Counted from the stretch's first letter, positions 8,763 through 17,989 are shown. The stretch: 64,000 nucleotides of DNA from Neobacillus endophyticus (GCF_013248975.1 NZ_JABRWH010000001.1:930001-994000); one strand, 5' to 3'. A program made the numbers and translations. The notes: generated by a model not told the origin, from the sequence alone.

Positions 8763-8965
8763 CGACAGTTCAATTGACAGTAAAAAGACATCATTGACAC
8801 TATCTGGAGGTAAATCGACGATTAATTCTGCTAATCTGACAATCACTCTGGTGCCTGACAGTAAAGGTGCCTCTTCCAGCAGTTATGACCGTTCTTCTTG
8901 CAGTTTCGATGGCCTATCTGACAGTAACGGGAGCTTATCCAACAGTTACAAACAAATGCCTACAC
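8763..8965. repeat. Degenerate ~20-bp direct-repeat region
   Basis: The core CTGACAGTAA and variants (TTGACACTAT, CTGACAATCA, CAGCAGTTAT, TTGCAGTTTC, CCAACAGTTA) recur about every 19-24 bases from 8763 to about 8945, roughly ten units. An open frame across it encodes only low-complexity Ser-rich peptide and has no ribosome-binding site, so I treat it as non-coding. Confidence 0.6.
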
Positions 8966-9009
8966 AAAGATCACTCTTCCAACACTAACGTCACTTTTTT
9001 CAAAAATAA

Positions 9010-9047
9010 TAGAAAAAAGCCCATTTGCATGGTGAAATGAGGCTTTT
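9010..9047 (-). terminator. Terminator of the diguanylate cyclase gene at 9046-10236
   Basis: Stem AAAAGCC-CATTT / AAATG-GGCTTTT; on the minus strand it ends in a T-run. Confidence 0.75.
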
Positions 9048-10236
9048 AAAATACTTGCATTTTATTGACTAACTTGTTGCGATACATTTGTTTATCAAGA
9101 TGGATCAGAATTTCATCGAGGCTTAGCCCCGTTGTGTTACTGGAGGCATATTTCAGTCCAATACTGATGGCAACCGTATAATTTTGATTGAGCCACTCCT
9201 GATTTTTTTCATGAATTTTTTTATGGATTATTTGCTGCACAGCCAGCTGATCTGCTTCGTGGTGCGGGATGAAAAGAATAAATTCGTCTCCCCCGTAGCG
9301 AAAGACTCTGGATGTAGATGGCCAAATTTGCTTTAAACAGCTGACTGCTTCGCGTAACACACGGTCGCCGGTATCGTGGCCCCATCGATCATTAATTCCT
9401 TTAAAATGATCAAGATCCACAAAGCCGAAGGTCCCTTGGCAGCCGTTAACCTGAAATTCCTCCTTAAACTGCTCCCATGAGGCGCGGTTCTCGGCACCAG
9501 TCAGCGCATCCGTCAAAGAAATCTGCTTCAGCTTATTGGCTTTTTCAAAATAAAGCACCGAAAAATAGATGGAAAACAGCAAAGGCACGGCCACTAACAT
9601 TCCCCAAGAACCGTAAGATTGGTACATAAACACCATGCACGCACCTACAATATAGGTACTTACATAACCCCAATTCAAGTCCTTTTTAATTAACTTTATT
9701 TGTTCCAATAGTTTCTTTTTTTTCATAGATGACCCGATTACAGCTGAAATCAAGCGATTAATGAAAAAGTGGCCCATCAAGCCGAGGCCCATCCATGCAA
9801 GTGCAGGGGGCAGCGAATAGCCAAAAACAGGGGCGAACGAAACAACCGCTCCCCTAATCGCTAAAATCCCCAGCATTAAATGACCAAGGGAAATCCAAAT
9901 TGTTTTTAAACTGGTTCCTGTTACAGATTGAGATATGAGAATGCCGCTGAAGATGATCAGGATCGCAACATGAAACGGGAACACAAATGCACTGTAGATA
10001 ATCAGACCAATCGATGGACGCCAGTAACTTCCGCTCGGAAGCGTGACTGATTTTGAAAAAGTTACTGCTAGCAGTCCGATGACAATTAGACTATCCATCA
10101 ACATTTTTTGCTGAAATCCTGCCGTCAGCAGTTGATAGATGGAATAACACAGGCTTGCCACTCCCAGGAAGCCGATTACTAGGACATTGATGGTTTTAAA
10201 TTGTTCGCCGGAAAACTGTTTTAGCTCTTTAATCAT
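9046..10236 (-). CDS. Membrane diguanylate cyclase (GGDEF protein)
   Basis: Makes cyclic di-GMP from two GTP at the membrane; about 396 aa. Six to eight hydrophobic segments (about residues 12-225) lead into a GGDEF domain with SLTDALTGAENR, FVDLDHFKGINDRWGH and the intact active site RYGGDEF. The product-inhibition RxxD motif five residues before GGDEF is absent (PSTS instead). The start is uncertain: the ATG at 10236 has AGGTTGG 7 bases upstream, while in-frame ATGs at 10257 and 10278 have no visible site. It stands alone, with a terminator after it. Confidence 0.85.
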   Translation of the reverse strand: MIKELKQFSGEQFKTINVLVIGFLGVASLCYSIYQLLTAGFQQKMLMDSLIVIGLLAVTFSKSVTLPSGSYWRPSIGLIIYSAFVFPFHVAILIIFSGILISQSVTGTSLKTIWISLGHLMLGILAIRGAVVSFAPVFGYSLPPALAWMGLGLMGHFFINRLISAVIGSSMKKKKLLEQIKLIKKDLNWGYVSTYIVGACMVFMYQSYGSWGMLVAVPLLFSIYFSVLYFEKANKLKQISLTDALTGAENRASWEQFKEEFQVNGCQGTFGFVDLDHFKGINDRWGHDTGDRVLREAVSCLKQIWPSTSRVFRYGGDEFILFIPHHEADQLAVQQIIHKKIHEKNQEWLNQNYTVAISIGLKYASSNTTGLSLDEILIHLDKQMYRNKLVNKMQVF

Positions 10237-10493
10237 AGACACCAACCTATCAGCCATGAAGTGAAACGATACTACCATTTTAATAGGAACGGGATTGAAA
10301 AATTTGTCAAAATTAAACGACGGGATTAATTTTTATTGACAATCTTTCATTTCTAGGTAAATTTTTTCTAAAAAAGACCTTCTACCATGCACGCTGAAAT
10401 GATATTATTCAAAATTTGGAAATCTTTTTCTTTTTTATTTTTAAAAGAAAAGGTATGATGATATCTGTATGAACGATAGAAAGTTGGATATTT

Positions 10494-10952
10494 ATGTTAG
10501 ATGAAAAGATTTATAGAAACATAAGAAAGCTCCTGAAAAAAAGAGTACTACTAGTTGTTATCTGGGGATTGATTTTAGCCGTACATACCTGGACAGATGA
10601 TTTAGGGTCTTTATTGAGGCTGCAATCGATCGGCTTTAAATGGGTGCCTTCGCCTCATTATATGGATTTCTTCAACCTGGATGATATTACGCAAATCCAT
10701 CGTTACTTTATCATTGTCAAAACAGGACATTTCCTGGGGTTTGCCCTCTTCGATTTCTTCCTTTTCAACTGGATTAGAAGTCATAAATGGTCATTGGCTA
10801 TCTCTGTTGCCTTTGCGCTGACAACTGAAATACTTCAGCTGTTTTTTGGGAGAGATGGACGATTATATGACCTCGTCATCGACTCTTCTGGTGCCTTTTT
10901 GGTCTATTACTTGTTAAAAACAAAAAAATCAATAATGGAGCGATTCTTATAA
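10494..10952 (+). CDS. VanZ-like membrane protein
   Basis: Small integral membrane protein of 152 aa. It shows hydrophobic segments at about 18-32, 72-92, 98-115 and 125-140 and the VanZ-family pattern of a histidine-bearing helix (KTGHFLGFALFDFFLF) followed by TTEILQLFFGRDGRLYDLVIDSSGAFL, where the acidic and Gly residues are conserved. VanZ-like proteins are linked to low-level glycopeptide tolerance in one system, but most have no known role, and none should be assumed here. The ribosome-binding site is weak (AAAGTTGG). It is divergent from the diguanylate cyclase gene and followed by a structured repeat element. Confidence 0.75.
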   Translation: MLDEKIYRNIRKLLKKRVLLVVIWGLILAVHTWTDDLGSLLRLQSIGFKWVPSPHYMDFFNLDDITQIHRYFIIVKTGHFLGFALFDFFLFNWIRSHKWSLAISVAFALTTEILQLFFGRDGRLYDLVIDSSGAFLVYYLLKTKKSIMERFL

Positions 10953-10956
10953 AGAA

Positions 10957-11104
10957 TACTCGCCGACTGGCAAGCTCGTTAGGGCGAAGACAGAGGCGTA
11001 GTTCGTCGAAAAGCACAGCTTCTCGACTGCGATGCTTATGCTTACGAAGCATCCCTTAGTGCACTTATGCCTGATAGGGAAGTTCTCCTTTCCTATCGGC
11101 GAGC
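10957..11104 (+). ncRNA. Structured ~145-bp intergenic element, copy A
   Basis: Closing helix CTCGCCGA (10960-10967) / TCGGCGAG (11097-11104). Inside are GTCGAAAAGC-aca-GCTTCTCGAC, GATGCTT...AAGCATC and GATAGGGAAG...CTTTCCTATC hairpins. It is about 75% identical to 22420-22559 by eye, and substitutions keep several stems. It contains no open frame. It lies directly after the VanZ-like gene and before a terminator. It could be a small RNA, an mRNA 3' element or a mobile palindromic repeat; strand is unproven. Confidence 0.55.
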
Positions 11105-11108
11105 AAAA

Positions 11109-11138
11109 GACCGGGTTTAAGATAACCCGGCTTTTTGT
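11109..11138 (+). terminator. Terminator after structured element A
   Basis: CCGGGTT-taagat-AACCCGG followed by CTTTTTG; ends the VanZ-like transcript including element A. Confidence 0.85.
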
Positions 11139-11347
11139 TTATCTGGCGCAGTTAAAAGTTGCCATACCCATATAGATCGTTTCCCTGTAAAATTAAATTG
11201 GATTGCGCAAAATTTCTTGCTTTTTCTAAGAGGAAATTCCTATTACTATAGCGAAATTATATTATTTGGGTCCTAACCGTCGTTGAAGATGATTTATTTT
11301 TAGGAGAGGATTGAGGTTTTATCAATCGGAAGTATGATCTAACAAAA

Positions 11348-12583
11348 ATGAAAACCATTATCGTCACACTTGCTTTAGCCCTCTATACGATTGCTGGCAT
11401 TTTTCCGCTTCAAGCCCGGGCCGCCGAGACGGTGCCTCCGATTACGGGGCAGTACGGGATCGCGATTGATGCGGTAACAGGGGAAATATTATATAACAAA
11501 AATGCCGATCAAAAAGCATATCCAGCCAGCATGACAAAAGTTCTGACATCTATTATTCTCGACGAAAAAATGCCGGATAGCCAAATGCTGACTGTAAGTG
11601 CAAACGCTGCTGGTCAAGAATGCAGTTGCCTGGAAATTAAGGCAGGAGAAAAAATCTCAAAAGAAGATGCCTTGTATTCCTTATTACTATTAAGTGCCAA
11701 TGACGTCGCCGTGGCTATTGCCGAGAATGTCGCTGGAAGTGTACCAGGCTTTGCAACCCTTATGAATGATGAAGTGAAAAAATTAGGGCTGAAAAATACC
11801 CACTTTGTAACACCAAACGGGCTGCACGATCCAAATCATTATACGACCGCACATGACATGGCCCTCATTATGAAAGAAGCACTGAAGCATCCAAATGTAT
11901 TAAAAGCACTATCGACACAATCAGTAGATATTAAAACGAGCTTACAGACAAAAAGAATCAGTAACCACAGCTTAGTTCATAAGCAGCCGAATTCTCATGT
12001 CATCGCAGGGAAAACAGGCTATACCGATATTGCGCAAAATACACTTGTGGAATATTTAGAAAAAGATAATAAACAAGTGATTGCCGTGGTAATGAAAACG
12101 AACCTAGGAAATGAATATTCCGATATCCAGAAGATGGCAAACTATGCTTTTGATCATATGAAGGTTGAAAAGGTAGTTTCAAAAGGCTCTGTGGTTGGAG
12201 TAAAAAAAGTAAATGGAAAGTACGTTGACCTCATCGCGGATTCTGATGTGGATTTGACGGAGAAAAGCGATGAAAATGTGAAATTTAATACGAAAATAGA
12301 TTTGTTCAACACGTATGGAAAATCTGTAGAAAAAGGGCAATCAGTCGGTAATCTTCTTGTTATGGAAAATGGCGAAATATTAAAAGAGATTCCGCTTATT
12401 ACCAATAAGGCCATACCAAAGGAAAGCAAAGTGAAGCCGGTCACTCCTTCAATTGAGTCAACCAGCGCTATAATGATTTTCATTGGCATAATGGCGGCCC
12501 TGCTCGCATTTTTCAGCATGATAAGATATTTGAAAATACAGCGCAGCAAGCAATTCGATTCTGACCATCCTGCTTCTAATTAG
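11348..12583 (+). CDS. D-alanyl-D-alanine carboxypeptidase (class A low-mass PBP, DacF/DacB type)
   Basis: Trims the terminal D-Ala from peptidoglycan pentapeptides outside the membrane; 411 aa. A signal peptide (about 1-25, ending ARAAE) precedes the serine peptidase S11 domain with SMTK (S61, K64), SAN (S116-N118) and KTG (222-224). A PBP5-type C-terminal domain follows (about 270-365), then a membrane helix (about 375-396, AIMIFIGIMAALLAFFSMI), which anchors it by a true transmembrane segment and a short basic tail. The ribosome-binding site is poor. It forms a single-gene unit with its own terminator. The exact Dac paralogue cannot be decided; sporulation-specific or vegetative roles are both possible. 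Confidence 0.9.
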   Translation: MKTIIVTLALALYTIAGIFPLQARAAETVPPITGQYGIAIDAVTGEILYNKNADQKAYPASMTKVLTSIILDEKMPDSQMLTVSANAAGQECSCLEIKAGEKISKEDALYSLLLLSANDVAVAIAENVAGSVPGFATLMNDEVKKLGLKNTHFVTPNGLHDPNHYTTAHDMALIMKEALKHPNVLKALSTQSVDIKTSLQTKRISNHSLVHKQPNSHVIAGKTGYTDIAQNTLVEYLEKDNKQVIAVVMKTNLGNEYSDIQKMANYAFDHMKVEKVVSKGSVVGVKKVNGKYVDLIADSDVDLTEKSDENVKFNTKIDLFNTYGKSVEKGQSVGNLLVMENGEILKEIPLITNKAIPKESKVKPVTPSIESTSAIMIFIGIMAALLAFFSMIRYLKIQRSKQFDSDHPASN

Positions 12584-12598
12584 GAGCAGGATTTTTAT
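12567..12598 (+). terminator. Terminator of the carboxypeptidase gene
   Basis: ATCCTGCT...AGCAGGAT followed by TTTTTA; the stem's first arm overlaps the last codons. Confidence 0.8.
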
Positions 12599-12848
12599 GT
12601 TGTCATTTCATGGCATTTTAAAAATATTATCGAAATTAATTTTCATCCACCTTCCAACTTTTTACTTTATCCGCCATTTAGATTTGGTATCCTATTAAAA
12701 ACACTATTAATTTTGTGATTGGGAACTCCCACCTGCCATTGCACTTTATTGGAATAAATATACCTCTCTAGACTGCAGAACACAATTGTACAAGCACCCA
12801 TGAAAAATAAATGAAGGTCTTTCTACTACTTAAATAGGAGTGGTTTTT

Positions 12849-12968
12849 ATGGAAAGGCAAGGAAATTTTTTAATTGGGTTATTGTGGGGGACATCCTTCA
12901 GTATTCCCTTATGGCTTTCTTTCTTCGGTTGGATTAAGCTCATCATTCATTTTTTTACCACAGGCTAA
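12849..12968 (+). CDS. Small hydrophobic membrane peptide (39 aa)
   Basis: A short frame starting at ATG 12849, with AGGAG 8 bases upstream. It encodes one long hydrophobic stretch (LIGLLWGTSFSIPLWLSFFG, then WIKLIIHFFTTG) after a short polar start MERQGNF. The composition and clear ribosome-binding site suggest a real single-pass membrane peptide; no family is recognised. It lies between the carboxypeptidase gene and a chemotaxis-receptor remnant. It could be chance, since the frame is short. Confidence 0.55.
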   Translation: MERQGNFLIGLLWGTSFSIPLWLSFFGWIKLIIHFFTTG

Positions 12969-13061
12969 GTATAATTGGAAGGGCTTTCATATAAAAAAAC
13001 GGAAAAACCAAGCGAATTGGCTTTTTACGTTTTAAGGTGCCAAATACCGTTAGAACCATTA

Positions 13062-13389
13062 TTATTTTATGCTTTCTTGTACGGATTCCAGAAATTGAAT
13101 GCTATTGGCAGAGGAAGCTCTGCTTTGGTCTGCCATTCCTCTAATCTCGGTTGCTACAAGTAAAGACTCTGCCATAGTCGTCAGCTCTGGCTGCTTTAAT
13201 GGTGGCATTTAATCCCAGTATATTGGATTGGTTTGCAATATCCTGGAACGATTTAATTACTTGATATACATTTTCAACGTTTTTTGCGATCACTTTTGAA
13301 TAGGCAGAGATTTTTTGAACTTTCCCTGCCATAATATTGGAGGCCTCTGCAGCTGCATTCATTTGGTCAACAGCTGCTTCCAGTTCAAA
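13062..13389 (-). pseudogene. Fragment of a methyl-accepting chemotaxis protein signalling domain
   Basis: Reading minus, the frame gives ELEAAVDQMNAAAEAS and the receptor hairpin-tip motif IANQSNILGLNATIKAARA. It then breaks at GRVF: shifting frame by one base restores LVATEIRGMADQSRASS, which matches the usual VATEIR continuation, and ends at a TAA at 13062. The 5' part (sensor, membrane and HAMP regions) is missing and the sequence abuts the end of the next diguanylate cyclase gene. This is a truncated, frameshifted remnant, probably left by a deletion. Confidence 0.8.
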
Positions 13390-13423
13390 ATTTCAAGTCG
13401 ATAAATTTTCGCATGCCGGACGT

Positions 13424-14545
13424 TCAGCCCGTGCTGACGGGTTCACGATGGATATTGGCCAGAACGGTTTGGTTTTTGCCATTCCTTTTTGCTTGATACA
13501 GACATTCATCCGTCGTTTTGAAAAAGTTTTCTTTTCCAAGTCCTTTACTATAGGAACACATCCCAATGCTGACAGTTACAGCCTGGTTATCCAACTCAGG
13601 ATGAATCATTTTGCTGATGCCATCCCTCATTTCCTCAATTAACGTATAGGCGGCATCCGTTTGTTTATCGGTTAAAATGACGGCAAATTCCTCCCCGCCA
13701 TAGCGGGAAACAAAGTCATCAGAAGTCACATGCCCTTTAATTTCGTCCCCGACCCGTTTTAGGACAATATCACCTACCCAATGACCATAATTATCATTTA
13801 CTTTTTTAAAATTATCGATATCAATAATGGCCAGCTGCAATGGCAATGGATAGCTTTCACTTTGTTCAATTAGCCTTTCGATATATTCATGAAACGTTTT
13901 ATGATTATAAAGATCTGTTAAGGGATCTAATTTACTTGCCTTGTCCATTAAGATATTTCGAATTAATAATTCTTCTTGGCTTTTGATGGAATCCTCCAAA
14001 TGATTTAACAGGTATTTTCCCCTTTGAATAATTCCCAATGAAATAACCGTACAGCTTGCATAAATTCCAATGCTGATCATGAGGTTTTCAACAGCTGTTT
14101 CATTAAAATGCTTACTATAATAAACGGAAAGCAGGATGGCTGTCACAAAACAGAGCACACTCGTAAAATAGACCTTTGTCCGGTCGAAATAGAGCGCCGA
14201 AATAAAAATAACTGGGAATAACAAATTTTGAACTCCGCTGATTGTAGGATGAAACAAGATATTGACAAGCATAGCGAAAAACAATCCAAAAAGGATGATG
14301 TAGTCATCCCATTGTTTAAAAAGCTTACACAGTCCCTCGGTAAGGAGTAAAATGACAATGGTTATGACGGTTTCCGGAAAGACATCATGTACTAAATGCT
14401 GCCAAAATAATCCTCGATTAAATAAGAGAGTAATGAAAAGGCCTACAATTGAAAGTAAAATAATAAAAAGAACCGTCCACCAGCTTACCTTTAAAATGGA
14501 ACGATTTAACTTTATTTGATCTGTTAATTCCTCGTTAGTCTCCAT
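13424..14545 (-). CDS. Membrane diguanylate cyclase (GGEEF protein)
   Basis: Predicted c-di-GMP synthase, 373 aa. Five or six hydrophobic segments occupy about residues 20-180, then a short coiled linker (LLNHLEDSIKSQEELLIRN) leads to a GGDEF domain with KLDPLTDLYNHKTFHEYI, IIDIDNFKKVNDNYGH and the active-site variant RYGGEEF, which is catalytically competent in the family. No RxxD inhibitory site is seen (TSDD in that position). The ATG at 14545 follows AGGGG. It is divergent from the GGDEF-EAL gene at 14895 across a 350-base spacer, so one synthase and one probable hydrolase share a control region. Confidence 0.87.
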   Translation of the reverse strand: METNEELTDQIKLNRSILKVSWWTVLFIILLSIVGLFITLLFNRGLFWQHLVHDVFPETVITIVILLLTEGLCKLFKQWDDYIILFGLFFAMLVNILFHPTISGVQNLLFPVIFISALYFDRTKVYFTSVLCFVTAILLSVYYSKHFNETAVENLMISIGIYASCTVISLGIIQRGKYLLNHLEDSIKSQEELLIRNILMDKASKLDPLTDLYNHKTFHEYIERLIEQSESYPLPLQLAIIDIDNFKKVNDNYGHWVGDIVLKRVGDEIKGHVTSDDFVSRYGGEEFAVILTDKQTDAAYTLIEEMRDGISKMIHPELDNQAVTVSIGMCSYSKGLGKENFFKTTDECLYQAKRNGKNQTVLANIHREPVSTG

Positions 14546-14894
14546 AAATTGTTTTTCCCCTTAACATAATATCTTTTGCCTTTTAATTATAATAAGTAAT
14601 GGATAAAGTTCAATTTTCCTTTTTATTATGACGATTTATACAGTTGCCGCAATTCATTTAATATTATATAGTTCAAATATACTATGATTATATCACATCC
14701 TATATGTGTAGTTTACTATTTGTTGTAAAAAATACAGTCATTTTCCCTTATCTTTAGATTGGTTATTTTTTACCAACAAGTGCTATTAATATTTTTTCTA
14801 AATCTCTGCGAAATCTATGGTAAGATATTTTAAATAACTTAAAGGTCAGATTTTCGGGAAAATCTCGACAACATTTGGACGGTGGCAGGCTTAC
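14546..14894. other. Divergent intergenic region between two c-di-GMP genes
   Basis: AT-rich, 349 bases, must contain promoters for both genes. I could not find a c-di-GMP riboswitch or a clear operator here. Confidence 0.5.
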
Positions 14895-16964
14895 ATGACA
14901 AAAAACTGGCTTTTTTTACCGATGATCTATCTAATCCCTCCTTTGATTGATTATTTTTACAGGAGTGACCACTACTTTAGTAATACCCTATGGTTCCTTT
15001 ATCTTATTCCTGCATTCATCATTGTTTTTTTAACAGGTTTTAAGTATAGCTGGATGACAATTGGAACAGGTTCCTTGAGTTTTCTTCTTATGAAATTGTT
15101 CGAATTGCATAAACTGGGGACACAGGAACTCGTTACGTTTACGGAACTCCTGTTTGTTAACTTTCTTATCACCGTCTGCGTTGGTATTCTTGTCAAACAA
15201 AATCAGGAAAAACAAACTGAACTAAAAAAGACCAAAAATCTCCAGGAAAGTATATTCAATAATCTTGATATTGCCATATGGTCCATAAGTCCCGAAAAAG
15301 ATTATCTTCTTTCAAGAGGTGTGGAGAAAATCTACGGCCTGCCGCTTGAAAAGGTGTTAGAGGACAATAACTTTTGGAAAAATAATGTCCATCCTGAAGA
15401 TTTGTATTTTACTGAAGAAATTGATCAGAAATGGGCTGATTTACAAAGCTATGTATATGAGTACCGCATTGTACAACCAGACGGAAGTTTCCGCTGGATT
15501 CGTGATCGCGGTGTCCCGGTCCTAAACGAAAACGGCACGCTCCAACGATACGATGGAACGAACTTGGATATCACTCCTCAAAAGGAACTGGAGCTAAGTC
15601 TGAAAAAATCAGAAGAGCGATATAAATATTTAGCCTATCATGATAGTTTGACAGAACTTCCCAACATGAACTATTTATACAACCAGATTTTTAAAAAAAT
15701 GGATCAGGCCAAAGCAGAGGGTATTCCCGCCAGCTTAATGTTTTTCAACCTTGATCGTTTTAAGTTAATCAATGATTCCTTTGGACATCCAAGTGGTGAC
15801 CAGATTCTTAAATTGGTTTCAAGAAGATTGGAAAATAGGATCCCAGAGAATGGGACTGTCCTTCGTGCTGGTAGTGACGAATTTATCATCTATCTTCACG
15901 GTACTAAAAAGCAGGATGCAGAAGGCTTTGCAAAATATTTGCTTCAATCATTTTCTGAGCCTTTCCAACTGGGCAATCAGGAAATCAGAATTGGAGCCAG
16001 CATCGGAATAGCGATGTTAAGAAGTGAAGAGACCTTGGATGACCTATTGCAGGAGGCAAGTGCCGCGCTGCATGTGGCAAAAGAACATGGCGGAAATCAT
16101 TATCAAATTTTTTCCACAGACTTTAGACAAAAGGCGAATCGTAAATTACAGGTTGACCAACAGCTTCGGAAAGCCATTGAGCAGAAAGTTGGGCTCGAAA
16201 TTTATTACCAGCCAAAACTAGATTTATTTTCAAATAAAGTCGCGGGTATGGAGGCTCTTGCAAGATGGACAGACCCTATTCTCGGAATCGTATCTCCAGG
16301 TGAGTTTATTCCGGTTGCCGAGGAAACCGGTCTGATTAATCTGATTGGCAAATGGGTCCTCGAAGAATCTTGCAAGCAAAATATGGAATTCATAAAAAGT
16401 GGTTTTCCGCCTATGCATGTGTGTGTCAACATATCCAGCAGACAGTTTTTACAAGAAGATTTTATTTCGATGGTCGAGGATATTTTGGAAGAAAGCGGGC
16501 TGCCGCCTAAATATTTAAACCTTGAGATCACAGAAAGAATTGCCTTATACAATGTGGAAGATGCGATCGAGAAGCTGAAAAAGTTAAAACAGCTCGGGGT
16601 AAGTATTTCATTAGATGATTTCGGAACCGGTTATTCATCTTTAAGCTATATAAAATCCTTGCCAATTGATGTTCTAAAGATTGACCGCTCTTTTATCATA
16701 GATATTATCGAAAGCAAGCAGGATCACGCCATCATACACTCTGTTATTTCTCTGGCTCATTCTCTCGGACTTACCGTGGTGGCAGAAGGCGTTGAAACAG
16801 AGCACCAGCTGAATATCCTCGGCAATCTCAGCTGTGATGAAATTCAGGGCTATTATTATGCAAAACCAATGGCAGCAAAAGATTATAAGCACTTTTTAAT
16901 AAACTATAAAGAGAAAGCGGACTTGTTGCTTTCAGTCCCGTTTCAGGAAAAGACAGAGGCGTAA
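14895..16964 (+). CDS. Membrane PAS-GGDEF-EAL protein, probable c-di-GMP phosphodiesterase
   Basis: 689 aa. Three to four membrane segments (about 5-105) are followed by a PAS/PAC domain (about 118-235; VYEYRIVQPDGSFRWIRDRG), a GGDEF domain (about 245-410) and an EAL domain (about 425-675). The GGDEF signature is degenerate (AGSDEF at about 325), so cyclase activity is doubtful. EAL is intact: GMEALARW (about 451), NISSRQF, EITER, DDFGTGYSSL, DVLKIDRSFI, VVAEGVET. It should therefore mainly degrade c-di-GMP to pGpG, perhaps with the GGDEF part as a GTP sensor. The ATG at 14895 follows GGTGG. It has its own terminator. Confidence 0.9.
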   Translation: MTKNWLFLPMIYLIPPLIDYFYRSDHYFSNTLWFLYLIPAFIIVFLTGFKYSWMTIGTGSLSFLLMKLFELHKLGTQELVTFTELLFVNFLITVCVGILVKQNQEKQTELKKTKNLQESIFNNLDIAIWSISPEKDYLLSRGVEKIYGLPLEKVLEDNNFWKNNVHPEDLYFTEEIDQKWADLQSYVYEYRIVQPDGSFRWIRDRGVPVLNENGTLQRYDGTNLDITPQKELELSLKKSEERYKYLAYHDSLTELPNMNYLYNQIFKKMDQAKAEGIPASLMFFNLDRFKLINDSFGHPSGDQILKLVSRRLENRIPENGTVLRAGSDEFIIYLHGTKKQDAEGFAKYLLQSFSEPFQLGNQEIRIGASIGIAMLRSEETLDDLLQEASAALHVAKEHGGNHYQIFSTDFRQKANRKLQVDQQLRKAIEQKVGLEIYYQPKLDLFSNKVAGMEALARWTDPILGIVSPGEFIPVAEETGLINLIGKWVLEESCKQNMEFIKSGFPPMHVCVNISSRQFLQEDFISMVEDILEESGLPPKYLNLEITERIALYNVEDAIEKLKKLKQLGVSISLDDFGTGYSSLSYIKSLPIDVLKIDRSFIIDIIESKQDHAIIHSVISLAHSLGLTVVAEGVETEHQLNILGNLSCDEIQGYYYAKPMAAKDYKHFLINYKEKADLLLSVPFQEKTEA

Positions 16965-16970
16965 TGAATA

Positions 16971-17014
16971 AAGAAAGGCAGTTGGATCTAGTGTCCAGCT
17001 GCCTTTCTTTTTAT
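16971..17014. terminator. Bidirectional terminator between the PAS-GGDEF-EAL gene and manA
   Basis: Stem GAAAGGCAG...CTGCCTTTC with T-rich flanks on both strands; serves two convergent genes. Confidence 0.85.
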
Positions 17015-17041
17015 ATCAGAATGGGGACCTCCCCATCTTTT

Positions 17042-17989
17042 TTAGGTATGTGAAACAATCAATTCCATGTTCCCTGCAAATTCAAACTCTCCAACACCAA
17101 CTGGAAGAAGGAAATGGGATCCCTTTTTCAATTCATACTGCTCTCCGTCATGAACAAGTGTACCTTCGCCCTTGATCACACTCGCCAGCAGAAAACGGTC
17201 TGTAAATGAAAATGCTTCTTTTCCTTGGATTTCCCACTTATACACCGAGAAAAACTCGGATTCAACAAAGGTAGTTATTGTGGCTTGATCTTTTTCCTCG
17301 ATTTGGGGTGTACTCACAGCATCTTGATGTGGGACAGTTGTGACCTCAATCGCTTTTTCCAAGTGCAGCTCTCTAAGGTTTCCTTCGGCATCCCTGCGAT
17401 CGTAATCGTATACCCGATAGGTGGTGTCCGAGCTTTGCTGGGTTTCCAGTACCAGTGTACCTTCACAAAGGGCATGGATGGTTCCGCTTGGGACATAGAA
17501 AAAGTCACCCGGCTTAATCTTCACGCGGCGAAGCAGATCACTCCATTTACCTTCCTTCACTTGTGCTACTAAATCCTCTGTTGTTTTAGCTGTATGGCCG
17601 AAAATCATCTCGGCGCCTTCTTTACAATCGATAATATACCAGCACTCGGTTTTGCCCAGCTCACCGTTTTCATTTACCTTTGCATAGGTATCATCAGGGT
17701 GTACCTGAACAGATAAATCCATGTCTGCATCCAAAACTTTTGTTAATAATGGAAACACTTCTTCTTTTGGATTCCCAAAAAGCTCCGGCTGTTCACGCCA
17801 CAACCTGTCCAAAGTCATCCCAGCATATGGACCATTTTCTACAATCGACGGTCCATTTGGATGAGCAGAAATCGCCCAGCATTCCCCCGTATGATCCGTC
17901 GGAATCTCATAACCAAACTCCATCCTCAGAGCCGTACCGCCCCAAATCCTCTCCTTAAAAACAGGCTTCAAAAACAATGGCTGCATCAT
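17042..17989 (-). CDS. manA: Mannose-6-phosphate isomerase, class I
   Basis: Zinc enzyme converting mannose-6-phosphate to fructose-6-phosphate, linking mannose uptake to glycolysis; 315 aa. It begins QPLFLKPVFKERIWGGTAL. Metal ligands are in VQVHPDD (Gln, His), ECWYIID (Glu) and PSGTIHAL (His), and the catalytic-site stretch is VYDYDRRD. The ATG at 17989 follows GGAGGG; the in-frame TTG at 18001 would overlap that site and is rejected. It is divergent from manR and the PTS genes, so all enzymes for mannose use sit together. Typical short Bacillus class I length. Confidence 0.93.
   Translation of the reverse strand: MMQPLFLKPVFKERIWGGTALRMEFGYEIPTDHTGECWAISAHPNGPSIVENGPYAGMTLDRLWREQPELFGNPKEEVFPLLTKVLDADMDLSVQVHPDDTYAKVNENGELGKTECWYIIDCKEGAEMIFGHTAKTTEDLVAQVKEGKWSDLLRRVKIKPGDFFYVPSGTIHALCEGTLVLETQQSSDTTYRVYDYDRRDAEGNLRELHLEKAIEVTTVPHQDAVSTPQIEEKDQATITTFVESEFFSVYKWEIQGKEAFSFTDRFLLASVIKGEGTLVHDGEQYELKKGSHFLLPVGVGEFEFAGNMELIVSHT

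Noticed and set aside
8794..8988. 64-codon plus-strand frame, Ser-rich
   Set aside because: It follows the degenerate ~20-bp repeats and has no ribosome-binding site.
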